Source of the DNA: Prevotella communis
GTDB taxonomy: Bacteria > Bacteroidota > Bacteroidia > Bacteroidales > Bacteroidaceae
Assembly (NCBI RefSeq): GCF_022024175.1
Contig: NZ_CP091794.1
Coordinates: forward strand, 992,001 to 1,056,000
Direction of reading: 5' to 3'
DNA length: 64,000 nucleotides
Below, one piece after another: positions 12,179-21,525 of the stretch; position 1 is the first letter of the stretch, and the number at the start of each line of letters is the position of its first letter. Below the pieces are notes generated by a model. It did not search any database. It was not told the origin of the DNA and worked only from the letters and a program-made list of their open reading frames with translations. The translations under genes and the position numbers were made by a program.

Positions 12179-13954
12179 TTACCTTTTTATAATCTTTTTA
12201 CCGTTACTAATATATATGCCTGGTTTTTGCTGGGACAGACTCCTGATGTTCTGCCCCTGCAAGTTGTAGATTCTCTCATTTCCCTCTTGGGATGCTTGGG
12301 TGGTATGAATCCCCGTTGCCACATAACTGTTGTTCATGATATACATCTGTCCGATGATGGCGTCGCTCCATTCTGATGCAGCACTGTAGATGGCGATGAC
12401 ATAGTCTCCTTGTTCTGTGATGTCAAACTCAAAAGTCTGTTGGGCAGGACTGCTGAAGTTATTGTCTGTCTTATTGCCGATGTTGATATTGGGCGTATAG
12501 GTCTGACTGGCTATGCTGACATTGCCCGTGCGCTTCTCAATATGGATTTCTATAGGACCAAAGTCGGCCATGTTCCAGTTGCACATCTTATATTTCAGGG
12601 TGTAGTGGCCAGGGGCCATGCTGACTGTTGTACCGGCATCTTTTAGGCCGTACTTAGCGTAGCCCTGATGTTTATTGCCATTGATGTTGCGGAAGTAAAG
12701 ACCGTAGCTGAAGCCTTTCGTGGTGCCGGTGAACTGCAACACGCGGCATCCGGAAGAGAATCCGCTGCTGTAGCCCGTACGTTTCTCGCTACTGTCGTAG
12801 GTGGTCCATCCCGCGGGAACAGCACCTCCTTCCGTGAAACCAGAGGCCAGACTCAAGGATGTGGGAGCCTGGAATGTAACCTCAACGGTTGCTGTACTCG
12901 TCTCTCCGTCGTTGTCTGTGGCAACGGCTTTCAGCGTGTGCTTGGTGGCAGTTGCTCCTGTCAACGTGGCACTATAGGGCTTTTCCGTGCAGGTGGCCAA
13001 TAGTGTGTTTCCATCATAGAACTCCACTTTCTCTACCGTACCGTTGGGATCGTCTGCGGTAGCTGTGATGGTGATATCGGGGAACGTTACTTCGTTCTTC
13101 GGACCAAAACTGACGTATTTCCCACCTGTGGCAGGTGAGGTGATCTTGACGTTGGGCGTGGTCTTGTTCAGCGAGAAACGCTTGCAGAAGTTCCATATTT
13201 CCTTACCAGTATATACCTGCTTCTCTTTGCAAATCCAGTGTCCTTTGTTGGGTAATTCCAGCAGACGCACCTCGGAACCGTCATTACCTGGTCCCCAGAC
13301 GCGCATCTTGCAGCCGCCGAAGCCATTATAATTGTCGGTGACCTTTGCCGTAGTGGGACAACCGTTATGTCTGATCCATACGTTGAGGGCCGGTTGCGCA
13401 CCACTAAAGGCGCAGGTCTCGTCGCTTGTGCCGTGGATATGCAGGATGGGAATGGCTCGTACGTTAGCATTGGCGGTAGCACCACCCATAGGATAGCCAC
13501 TACAGGGGGCAAAGGCTGCGATGAGGTCGGGAATCTTGTTCATGGCGTGATAGGTCAGCATGCCGCCCATGGAGAATCCGCCCAGATAGACGCGGTTACG
13601 GTCAATCTTATGCTGTGTCACCATCTTGTCGATGATGGCTTTGATAAAGTTAATGTCGCGATTGCCACTGGTGTCCCATGATTTGTTGATGCCATTGGGG
13701 AATACACAGACAAACTTGGCTGTGTCGCATACGGCCTCCATACTCACCTGGTCATTTTTGAACTCGCTGTTCTGCATCCAACCGGCATCCTGATTATACC
13801 CATGACAGAAGATAAGAAGCGGACGACCTTCGCCTAAGTTCTTAGGTACTATGACATTGTACGAACGACTGGTGCCGTCAACGGTGATGTTGTCGGCCTT
13901 GGCAGGCGTTAGTCCTATGATAAATAGGAATAGCAATAAAATGGTTTGTTTCAT
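12179..13954 (-). CDS. Exported CE1-like esterase (PHB depolymerase/feruloyl esterase type) with Ig and CBM-like domains
   Basis: This 591-residue protein has a signal peptide (to about residue 20, PAKADN). Its alpha/beta-hydrolase domain (about 22-275) is of the LpqC/CE1 kind: FCHGYNQDAGW oxyanion region, nucleophile Ser128 in GGFSMGG, and likely catalytic His in NKGHWI. An Ig-like domain (about 285-370, AVATDNDGETSTATVEVTF), a carbohydrate-binding-like beta-sandwich, and a short C-terminal tail (YNLQGQ ... GIYISNGKKIIKR) follow. That tail type is common on Prevotella exported proteins. In a xylan locus a feruloyl or acetyl esterase role is the best guess. It follows a GH115 gene after 29 bp and ends at a strong terminator. 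Confidence 0.8.
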   Translation of the reverse strand: MKQTILLLFLFIIGLTPAKADNITVDGTSRSYNVIVPKNLGEGRPLLIFCHGYNQDAGWMQNSEFKNDQVSMEAVCDTAKFVCVFPNGINKSWDTSGNRDINFIKAIIDKMVTQHKIDRNRVYLGGFSMGGMLTYHAMNKIPDLIAAFAPCSGYPMGGATANANVRAIPILHIHGTSDETCAFSGAQPALNVWIRHNGCPTTAKVTDNYNGFGGCKMRVWGPGNDGSEVRLLELPNKGHWICKEKQVYTGKEIWNFCKRFSLNKTTPNVKITSPATGGKYVSFGPKNEVTFPDITITATADDPNGTVEKVEFYDGNTLLATCTEKPYSATLTGATATKHTLKAVATDNDGETSTATVEVTFQAPTSLSLASGFTEGGAVPAGWTTYDSSEKRTGYSSGFSSGCRVLQFTGTTKGFSYGLYFRNINGNKHQGYAKYGLKDAGTTVSMAPGHYTLKYKMCNWNMADFGPIEIHIEKRTGNVSIASQTYTPNINIGNKTDNNFSSPAQQTFEFDITEQGDYVIAIYSAASEWSDAIIGQMYIMNNSYVATGIHTTQASQEGNERIYNLQGQNIRSLSQQKPGIYISNGKKIIKR

Positions 13955-13983
13955 AATGGTTATTTAGTCTTTTATATTAGGTG

Positions 13984-16488
13984 TTATTGTCTTTCTGGTG
14001 CTCCGAAGTAGCTGTAGCGATTGTTGTCGGGGTTTACCACGATGGTCTCGATAACGATTTCGGGGTCTATCATGATGAGCCTCAGCTGATGTTTGCCTGG
14101 AGCGATTTTCTCGAAGTTTACTTCCAGCCAGCGGATATTGTCAAACACCTCGTCGCGGCGCAGCATCTTGCGTCCATTCTTCCAACCACTAAGCAACAGG
14201 TTGTTGTGTGGCGGCAGGGGCTTCAGCTTTTTCGACTGTGCAAGGTTCTTGGGTGTGTATTCGCCATATTCGTCGTGCAGTCCTTGACGGGCATCGATGA
14301 CCTGCATAGGTTCCTCGTCAATCTGTACCCCAAGGCGCAGGCCGCGGGCAGGCACGATGTCTTGTGTGGGCAGAATGCCGATGGCTATGGTTCCCTTGCC
14401 GTCGGTGGGAGACAGGTCTATGTCGTACTCCAGTTTTGGACCGCTGCCGTCGGCCGGCCATTCCTTCATCACGTCTGAGGCTCCCATGCAGCCCCCTCCG
14501 CGTCCCAGGTATGGAAGGAAAATCCAAACATCACTCTTATGGATGTATTGATATGCGGGGATGGTGTACTCTTTCGTTTCTTTTGAGACATTGAGGTCGT
14601 GGTCAATTTTGAAACCAAGCTCTAGTGGGTTCGTGTTTCTGTCGGGGATGGACCATTTGGTATATCCTATATGGTTATCGAGCATCATGCCGTCCCATTT
14701 TCCGCCAGCCATCACCTTATTATAATAATGGGCGAGCCGTTCGTCCTTCTCCATCTGTAGTTCGATAACCCCGTTGTCAAGCCCCAGTGTTGCTGCGTTG
14801 TAAATCTCTGCAAGATTAGCACTGGCTACGGCGGGATAATAGACGAGCTGATAGAAGGCGTCCTGTGCTTCTTCAGGGATGCGCTCCTTCAAACGCTCGC
14901 AGCAGAGCGTGATATATTGCCACTTACTGCTGAGAGACAGGATTTCGTTGTAATTGAAGAGGCCGGGTACCTGCACCTCAGGCTTGCGCATCAGGTTCAG
15001 TTTTGAGTACCTTTCGATGACATCGGCACAGAAAGTTACATCCTCAAGGGATATGCCACCGAGTACGGAACATGTCCACTTTCGGAGCCACTCGTGCTCC
15101 TGACCAGGCTGAACACACTCAGGATCCCACGCATAGTCCATGATAAACGAGATGGGCATCTCCTTCGGCTTCAGGTCGCCCACGTTGATAATCCAGATGC
15201 GGTCGATGCCGCTCTGGTAGGCGAGGTTGAGCTGTTCGCGGAGCTTGGGCACGGTGGTGGTGTTCACCCAACGGTCGTTCCATGGGCCACCGTTCATGTC
15301 GATATGATAATAGAGACCCAGACCGCCCTTGCGCTTGCGCTCCTTCTCCGTGCCCTTACGGCGGATGTAGCCCCAATTATTGTCGCAGAAAAGGAGTGTG
15401 ACGTCATCGGGTACGGTAAAGCCGGCATCATAATAGCGCTGTACCTCGGTGAAGATAGCCCAGAGCTGGGGCACGGCATCGGCACGTCCGTAGATGTCCT
15501 TGATAATCTTACGCTGGCCGTCGATGACCTTGTGGAGCGTCTTCATGTTTTCCGCATCATCACCTTTACCCATCGCTACGTCGCCGTCGCCACGCATACC
15601 GATAGTCACGAGGTTGTCGTAGTTCTTATTGCGCTCCATACCCTCGCGGAAGAACTGATCCACGCGTTCCTTATTGGTGGCGTAGTCCCATGGACCTACC
15701 TGTTCCTTGCGCTGCAGGTACTCACGATGTGAGCGCATCATGGGTTCGTGGTGACTGGTGCCCATCACAATGCCCATCTCATCAGCCAGACGGGGAGATT
15801 CCGGGTCGTCCTCGTTGAAGTTGGTGCCCCACATGGCCGGCCAGAAATAGTTGGCTTTCAGGCGAAGCAACAGTTCAAATACTTTCTCATAGGCCTTGGA
15901 GTTGATGCCACCGAAATGCTTGGTACACCATGTGCCAAAGCTAGGCCATTCGTCGTTGATGAAGATGCCGCGATACTTCACGGCAGGCCATTCGTAGATA
16001 AGTCCCTCGTCGTAGTACAGTTCGTCCTGATGTACTACGGGAGCATCTGCCATCCAATACCAGGGTGAGACGCCAATACGCTTGGATATCTCATAAATAC
16101 CGTAGATGGTACCACGCTTGTCGTTGCCTGCAATGACGAGATTGTCATCTACTACATTGATATAGTAGCCCTCCCAATGGCCCTTGATCCTCTTGATATC
16201 AATTTTCTTTTGCTTGATGAGCTGGTCGATGAGGCGGCTTTTGCCGATGGTGCCGGCGATGATGGCGTGTTGCTGTGGTACATCGACATACTCGACGGGG
16301 GCGGCAACACCCGTGACCTTGCGCACGTCATCACCCAGGTCGTTGGCGGCACGGATGACGCCTTTCCAATCGTTCTTGTCAACGATGATGGTGGCAGTCT
16401 TGCCGTCTTTAGCAATACAAAACTTATCATTAGCTGATACTGAAAGCACAGCCAGCAACAAAAAAATACCACAGAGACAACTTCTCAT
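13984..16488 (-). CDS. GH115 alpha-(4-O-methyl)glucuronidase (first copy)
   Basis: I start this at MRSCLCG (16488); the frame extends 32 codons upstream past the promoter. The 834-residue protein has a signal peptide (to about residue 18, LSVSAND), an N-terminal mixed domain (GTIYGIYEISKRIGVSPWYW), and the TIM-barrel landmarks of GH115: FINDEWPS, ANYFWPAMWG, GTSHHEPMMR, MRGDGD, CDNNWGYIRR and INVGDLKPKE. A helical region and a C-terminal beta domain follow. GH115 removes (4-O-methyl)glucuronic acid from xylan, including internal positions. It leads an operon with the esterase. The second GH115 in this window shares the fold landmarks but differs widely in sequence, so they probably handle different decorations. 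Confidence 0.92.
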   Translation of the reverse strand: MRSCLCGIFLLLAVLSVSANDKFCIAKDGKTATIIVDKNDWKGVIRAANDLGDDVRKVTGVAAPVEYVDVPQQHAIIAGTIGKSRLIDQLIKQKKIDIKRIKGHWEGYYINVVDDNLVIAGNDKRGTIYGIYEISKRIGVSPWYWMADAPVVHQDELYYDEGLIYEWPAVKYRGIFINDEWPSFGTWCTKHFGGINSKAYEKVFELLLRLKANYFWPAMWGTNFNEDDPESPRLADEMGIVMGTSHHEPMMRSHREYLQRKEQVGPWDYATNKERVDQFFREGMERNKNYDNLVTIGMRGDGDVAMGKGDDAENMKTLHKVIDGQRKIIKDIYGRADAVPQLWAIFTEVQRYYDAGFTVPDDVTLLFCDNNWGYIRRKGTEKERKRKGGLGLYYHIDMNGGPWNDRWVNTTTVPKLREQLNLAYQSGIDRIWIINVGDLKPKEMPISFIMDYAWDPECVQPGQEHEWLRKWTCSVLGGISLEDVTFCADVIERYSKLNLMRKPEVQVPGLFNYNEILSLSSKWQYITLCCERLKERIPEEAQDAFYQLVYYPAVASANLAEIYNAATLGLDNGVIELQMEKDERLAHYYNKVMAGGKWDGMMLDNHIGYTKWSIPDRNTNPLELGFKIDHDLNVSKETKEYTIPAYQYIHKSDVWIFLPYLGRGGGCMGASDVMKEWPADGSGPKLEYDIDLSPTDGKGTIAIGILPTQDIVPARGLRLGVQIDEEPMQVIDARQGLHDEYGEYTPKNLAQSKKLKPLPPHNNLLLSGWKNGRKMLRRDEVFDNIRWLEVNFEKIAPGKHQLRLIMIDPEIVIETIVVNPDNNRYSYFGAPERQ

Positions 16489-16515
16489 TCTTATAGTTTT
16501 AATGGTTTCTGGGTG

Positions 16516-16523
16516 CAAAGGTA
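16516..16523 (-). promoter_or_regulatory. -7 box of the GH115-esterase operon
   Basis: TACCTTTG on the minus strand, 28 bp before the GH115 start; the -33 box is not obvious. Confidence 0.55.
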
Positions 16524-16645
16524 AGAAAAATGTTGCATAAACAGTCCCGATTTTTGTTGCATAGACTTCATGAATATGTTTCATCCTTGTATTTCAATCA
16601 CTTTACTTATTTGTTATAATTATGCAAAATACCTATTTTTGATGA

Positions 16646-16676
16646 TTGCGTAAGTCGAAAATTATGCTTACCTTTG
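16646..16676 (+). promoter_or_regulatory. Promoter of the hemerythrin-LuxR regulator
   Basis: TTGC (16646-16649), 19 bp, then TACCTTTG (16669-16676), 31 bp before the ATG at 16708. It is divergent from the GH115 promoter. Confidence 0.6.
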
Positions 16677-16707
16677 CACCGATTAATCATAAATAGGTAA
16701 AAGGACG

Positions 16708-17670
16708 ATGAGAAATCTGAAAATGTATGAGGCTGACGACAAGATGATATCGCTGATTCGCGATAACTATGATTTATTGCAGTCGCTCGGTAGTTTTGGA
16801 ATCAATCTTGGATTCGGTGATAAGACCGTCAGGGAGACATGCGAGGACAACGGAGTGGATACCTATACGTTCCTGGCTGTAGTGAACTTTACGGCCAATG
16901 GGTATGAAAGCTTCGAGAACGATGAGCAGTTGTCAGTCCCTACGCTGTTGCATTATCTGGAAGCTTCTCATGCCTATTTCCTTGATTTCCAGTTGCCCTA
17001 CATCCGCAGGGAGCTGCAGGAGTCGCTCGATGAGAAAGACTCGCTGGGTATGCTGATCCTGCGTTTCTATGACGAATATGCACAGGAGATACGCCGTCAC
17101 ATGAAGTATGAGCAGAAGACGCTCTTCCCCTATGTGCAGTCGCTGATAGACAAACAACCCATCAATGACTATAATGTGGATACTTTTTCCAAACATCACG
17201 GGGCAACGGATAAGAAGTTGCGCGAGTTGAAGCTCCTCATTATTAAGTATCTGCCACAGGATGGACTGCATAACAACCAGCTGACTGCCACTCTCCATGA
17301 TATCTACGAGAACGAGGTATGGCTTCGTCAGCACGCCATGGTGGAAGACAGTATCTTCGTGCCTGCCATTCGTCGTCTGGAGAAAATCGTGAAGCAGAAC
17401 GACGTGACGCGCAATATCTCGGATATGGTGACGAAGGCTGGCGTTGGCGAGAGTCAGGAACTGCTGTCAGACCGTGAGAAGGATGTCATCGTCGCATTGG
17501 TGCAGGGTATGCAGAACAAGGAGATAGCCGACCATCTGTGTATCTCCGTGAACACCGTGATTACGCATCGTCGCAATATCGCCAGAAAGTTGCAGATTCA
17601 TAGCGCTGCAGGACTTACAATCTATGCTATTGTGAATAATCTGATAGATATCTCAAACGTGAAACTCTGA
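16708..17670 (+). CDS. Hemerythrin-like sensor fused to a LuxR-type HTH
   Basis: The 320-residue soluble protein joins an N-terminal ScdA/RIC-like segment (about 5-75), a four-helix hemerythrin-like domain (about 80-235) and a LuxR HTH (about 248-310). Possible metal ligands are seen in LEASHAYF, RRHMKYEQKTLFP (HxxxE), SKHHGATDKKL and LRQHAMVEDSIFVP. The HTH has LLSDREKDVIVALVQGMQNK and HLCISVNTVITHRRNI. This architecture suggests a one-component regulator that binds a di-iron centre and responds to oxygen, nitric oxide or redox state; the signal is inference. It has no receiver domain. Its stop codon directly abuts the stop codon of the convergent hybrid regulator, with no base between. Confidence 0.85.
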   Translation: MRNLKMYEADDKMISLIRDNYDLLQSLGSFGINLGFGDKTVRETCEDNGVDTYTFLAVVNFTANGYESFENDEQLSVPTLLHYLEASHAYFLDFQLPYIRRELQESLDEKDSLGMLILRFYDEYAQEIRRHMKYEQKTLFPYVQSLIDKQPINDYNVDTFSKHHGATDKKLRELKLLIIKYLPQDGLHNNQLTATLHDIYENEVWLRQHAMVEDSIFVPAIRRLEKIVKQNDVTRNISDMVTKAGVGESQELLSDREKDVIVALVQGMQNKEIADHLCISVNTVITHRRNIARKLQIHSAAGLTIYAIVNNLIDISNVKL

Positions 17671-20600
17671 TTACTCTTTGTGTGTCTCGGCGTATTCCGA
17701 GGGTGACTGTCCGAAGTGGGTCTTGAAGGCTGTAGAGAAATGGGCCTGATCGGCATAACCTACGTGATCGGCAATCTGGGATACGTTGATCTTACCCTCG
17801 CGAAGCAGACGGGCGGCTTGTTCCATACGCAGGTTACGCAAGAACTTACCTGTGGAAACACCAGTAATCTCCTTCATCTTACGATGCAGTTGTGCACGAC
17901 TGATTCCTACATCGTTGGCCATGGTGTCCACGTTGTAGTCGGGGTCGGAGAAGTTGGCATTGACAGAACGCATGATTCGTTCCATGAGGGCATCATCGTT
18001 ACCCTTTACTTCTACCTGTTCAATACGGTCTTCCTGTTTTAGGGCTCCACTGAACTTTCCTTTCAAGCGACGTACGTTGTCAATGAGATTATCAATCTGG
18101 ATATGCAGTTCCTCCATGTCGAAAGGCTTGGCAATATAGGCATCTGCACCACCTCTGAGACCTTCCAGCTTATACTCTACCTCAGCCTTTGACGTGAGCA
18201 TGATAACGGGTATCTGAGAGATATTCGTATTATCCTTGATATGCTTGAGCAAGGTGAGTCCGTCCATCTCGGGCATCATCATATCGCTGATGACGAGGTC
18301 GTATTCATCAGTAAGCAACATCTTCAGTGCTTCCTTGCCGTTTATGGCATGGTCAAACTTATAGCGGTCGCCTAATTCAGAGATGATATAACGGGCTATT
18401 TCTGGTTCATCATCTACTATGAGGATGCGGAACTGGCGGAAGGATTTCTTTCCCTTGATACCTGATGAGAGTACTTCGCGCACAGGACTGTCTGTCACAA
18501 TCTGCTCAGGACGCAGGTGCTTGTTGCCTTTGGGAATTGTCACCACAAAACAGGCTCCCTGCTTGTCTTCACGGCGTTGTGCCTTAATCTCGCCACCATG
18601 CATCTCAGTGATGGCACGACAGAGATTTAAACCAATGCCCGTGCCTTGTATGCCCAGATTGGCAGAGTTCTGTCCTTGATAGAAGCGGTCAAAGAAACGG
18701 TTGGGATCTTCATCCTTGAAGCCCATGCCGTTGTCGATGACAGACAGTTCTATACTCTTTTCTGTTTCGTGCAGCACAACCTTCACTTCGCCATTATCGT
18801 AGGTATATTTGAAAGCATTTGAGAGCAGGTTGGAGATGACCTTGTCAAAATTGATACGGTCAATCCATGCCAATACATGGTCTCGCTCGTGCTCGAAGGT
18901 GAATGAAATGTTACGCTGGTCGGCACTAAACTGATATAGTTTGCACACACCGCTGATAAAATCAACCATGTTGGTCTCCTGACAATGTAACTGCATCTGT
19001 TTTTTATCCAGACGTCGCTGGTCAAGAATCTGATTGACTAACTGCAGTAGACGTTGGGCATTGCGATCGATCGTTTCAATGGATGGTTGAAGGGTCGAGG
19101 AATTAAAGGACTGAAAATCATCCTCAGACTTCAGTTCTGCCATCTTTGAGTCTTTCAGTTTTCCGATGGCTCCCATGATAATTGTAAGTGGTGAACGAAT
19201 ATCATGGGTGGCATTGATGAGAAAACGCATCTTCTCTTCTGCCAACATACGATGGGCGCGTCGGCGATAGCTGAAACCTATGCCGGTAATGATGCCGATG
19301 AATGCAAAGAGATAGATAGCGTAGGCCCATTTGGAGCGATACCATGGGGGAGTCACCGTGAGTGTGATGGTCTTGGTCTGTGAGTAGGTGGTCCCAGACA
19401 TGGCCCTGACTTCTATGTTGTAGGTTCCTGGCTGGAGATGGTTTAACAGAATGGTGTTCTCGCCTTCCGGATTCTGCAGCCATGCCGACTGGTTGATACG
19501 GTACTCAAAGATGATGTTCTCTGGCGCGTTATAGTCGAGTAGTGAGAATTCCAGCGTGATGGCATTGTCGAGGTAAGACACTTCGTAATGATCATCATCC
19601 TGCGTGTAAATCATTCTGTCTGGCAGACGGAAGGCTGTCAGATAGAGTTCGTTGAGCGTTGTGTGACACCCAATGACGTCTTTAGAGCGAAAAACGGTTA
19701 GACCATTATAGTTGGCATAACAAATCTTATTGTCACTGGTAAGTAGTCCTACGCTTGTGATATATTCCTTAGCAGAAAGACCATTGCCATAGACATGTCC
19801 GATGGTTTTGCCTGTGGCGGGGTCATATTGCCAGATACCCTTTGAGGTGGAGCACCATATGAAGCCTTGTTCATCCTCAATCATATAGCCTACAGAGAGT
19901 TGTCCCAAAGCTACCAACTCTGGCCGTTTCTCGCCTTCCAGTCGATAGATGCCTTGCTCTGTTCCTACATAAGTAGCACCGCTACGTGTTTGTAGCACAT
20001 TGAAACACATGACATCAAAGAGATGAGGACGATCAAAGTTTTCTGTCTTAGGATTATAACAAGACACACCCGATGCTGTGGCCAACCAGATATTTCCCGA
20101 CTTGTCAGAGGTTACTCCCATGATCCAGTCGTTGCACAGACCACTACTCTTGTGACTATACTGACGTAGGTCACCGGTATTTGTATCGTAAACACATAGT
20201 CCACGAGAGAACGTGGAGATATACAGTCGCCCATGTGCGTCGTCGGTGATGGAATTAAATTTGTCGCAGTCGATGGTCGCTTTCCTGGTGGATACGCCAG
20301 TCAGTGGGTCGTAGGCATAGAGAGCATCATCGGTACCCACCCAGTAGTTGCCTCTGCGGTCACGGAAAATACACTCAGCCTTGTCGGGAGCGGTAGGATG
20401 GGCTTTCAAATGTCCATCTGCATCAAAACCATAGATGCCGTTACCCTGAACAGAACACCAGATATAACCATTGTCACCTTCACATACAGCCGTGATGGTA
20501 GAGGCAAGGTCTATGCCTTGGGTGGCAAAACTCCAAGATGAGAATTGGGGACTTTTGGCTGGTAGCATCACAAGTCCCTTTGACTGACAACCCAACCAGA

Positions 20601-21513
20601 TATTGTGCTGACGGTCTTCTGTAATGGCCCATATCTTCGTTGTACGTAAATTAAGGCCAGAGGCTATGGCGGGTACACGTTCTAACTTCCTACTGTTGGC
20701 AGGGATGCAATAGAGCCCATCGCCTCGGGTTCCAATATAGGTGTTGCCCTTACTGTCGGTAAACACACAGCGAATGATAGCACTGGGTTCCAGTGCACTC
20801 ATGTCGTAATCGGGAATGGTGAGCTGACCGTCACGGTAACTATGAAGTCCGTGCATACAGACAATCAGGAATTCTCCGTCGTGATAGACGAAGTCAACGA
20901 CGAAACCCTGGGTGGTGCGCATCTTGTGAATACCGTTGGCGTCTTTCATGGATATCTGATCGCTAAAGCTGCATTGCCAGATACGTCCCATGTCATCTTC
21001 CATCACGCTATTCACAAACAGCATGTCGAGGTCGCCTTCGGTATAGTCGTCTGCCATTTCGTTGGCCATGCAGTAAAGACCATGATAGCCACTGGTAGCT
21101 ACAATCATTCTCCCATCGCTCAGATGCGTCATCTTAGTGACACGTGGCTTGCGACCTCTGGCGAAAGGATAGTGGATAAATGTTCCCGTGGCATAGTCGA
21201 AGCGGTCAAGTCCCTTATTGGTGCCTACCCATAGTTCGCCATCCTTGTCACAGAACAGGGTGCATACCGTGCTGCTGCTGATAGTCGTAGAGTCATTATG
21301 CTGATGCAGATACTCTGTAAAATGATAGCCGTCGAAACGGTTTAGTCCATAGTCGGTGGCTATCCACATGTAGCCGTATTTATCCTGGCACAAATCATTA
21401 ATGAGCGCGCTGGAGAAACGTTCTGAGGAAAAGAAAACCCCGGTCTGACTGTAAGCCAGGCCGAAGAATAGTTGTAATAGTATGATAGTCAGTGTAAAAC
21501 GACGCATAATCAT
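17671..21513 (-). CDS. Hybrid two-component system regulator (HTCS)
   Basis: This 1280-residue protein has a signal peptide (LAYSQ), about fourteen two-component propeller repeats (WIATDYGLNRFDG, WVGTNKGLDRFDY and similar), a Y_Y_Y domain (about 690-760) and one membrane helix (AIYLFAFIGIITGIGF). HisKA (THDIRSPL), HATPase (NLLSNAFKYT, DNGMGF, GTGIGLNL), a receiver (VDDEPE, SDMMMPEMDG, LTSKAE) and a C-terminal AraC HTH follow. HTCS proteins bind an oligosaccharide in the periplasm and activate the linked utilization locus. It lies 12 bp after the second GH115 gene and is probably co-transcribed, giving autoregulation. The likely ligand is a decorated xylan oligosaccharide, inferred from neighbours. 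Confidence 0.95.
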   Translation of the reverse strand: MIMRRFTLTIILLQLFFGLAYSQTGVFFSSERFSSALINDLCQDKYGYMWIATDYGLNRFDGYHFTEYLHQHNDSTTISSSTVCTLFCDKDGELWVGTNKGLDRFDYATGTFIHYPFARGRKPRVTKMTHLSDGRMIVATSGYHGLYCMANEMADDYTEGDLDMLFVNSVMEDDMGRIWQCSFSDQISMKDANGIHKMRTTQGFVVDFVYHDGEFLIVCMHGLHSYRDGQLTIPDYDMSALEPSAIIRCVFTDSKGNTYIGTRGDGLYCIPANSRKLERVPAIASGLNLRTTKIWAITEDRQHNIWLGCQSKGLVMLPAKSPQFSSWSFATQGIDLASTITAVCEGDNGYIWCSVQGNGIYGFDADGHLKAHPTAPDKAECIFRDRRGNYWVGTDDALYAYDPLTGVSTRKATIDCDKFNSITDDAHGRLYISTFSRGLCVYDTNTGDLRQYSHKSSGLCNDWIMGVTSDKSGNIWLATASGVSCYNPKTENFDRPHLFDVMCFNVLQTRSGATYVGTEQGIYRLEGEKRPELVALGQLSVGYMIEDEQGFIWCSTSKGIWQYDPATGKTIGHVYGNGLSAKEYITSVGLLTSDNKICYANYNGLTVFRSKDVIGCHTTLNELYLTAFRLPDRMIYTQDDDHYEVSYLDNAITLEFSLLDYNAPENIIFEYRINQSAWLQNPEGENTILLNHLQPGTYNIEVRAMSGTTYSQTKTITLTVTPPWYRSKWAYAIYLFAFIGIITGIGFSYRRRAHRMLAEEKMRFLINATHDIRSPLTIIMGAIGKLKDSKMAELKSEDDFQSFNSSTLQPSIETIDRNAQRLLQLVNQILDQRRLDKKQMQLHCQETNMVDFISGVCKLYQFSADQRNISFTFEHERDHVLAWIDRINFDKVISNLLSNAFKYTYDNGEVKVVLHETEKSIELSVIDNGMGFKDEDPNRFFDRFYQGQNSANLGIQGTGIGLNLCRAITEMHGGEIKAQRREDKQGACFVVTIPKGNKHLRPEQIVTDSPVREVLSSGIKGKKSFRQFRILIVDDEPEIARYIISELGDRYKFDHAINGKEALKMLLTDEYDLVISDMMMPEMDGLTLLKHIKDNTNISQIPVIMLTSKAEVEYKLEGLRGGADAYIAKPFDMEELHIQIDNLIDNVRRLKGKFSGALKQEDRIEQVEVKGNDDALMERIMRSVNANFSDPDYNVDTMANDVGISRAQLHRKMKEITGVSTGKFLRNLRMEQAARLLREGKINVSQIADHVGYADQAHFSTAFKTHFGQSPSEYAETHKE

Positions 21514-21525
21514 TTGCTTATGTGG

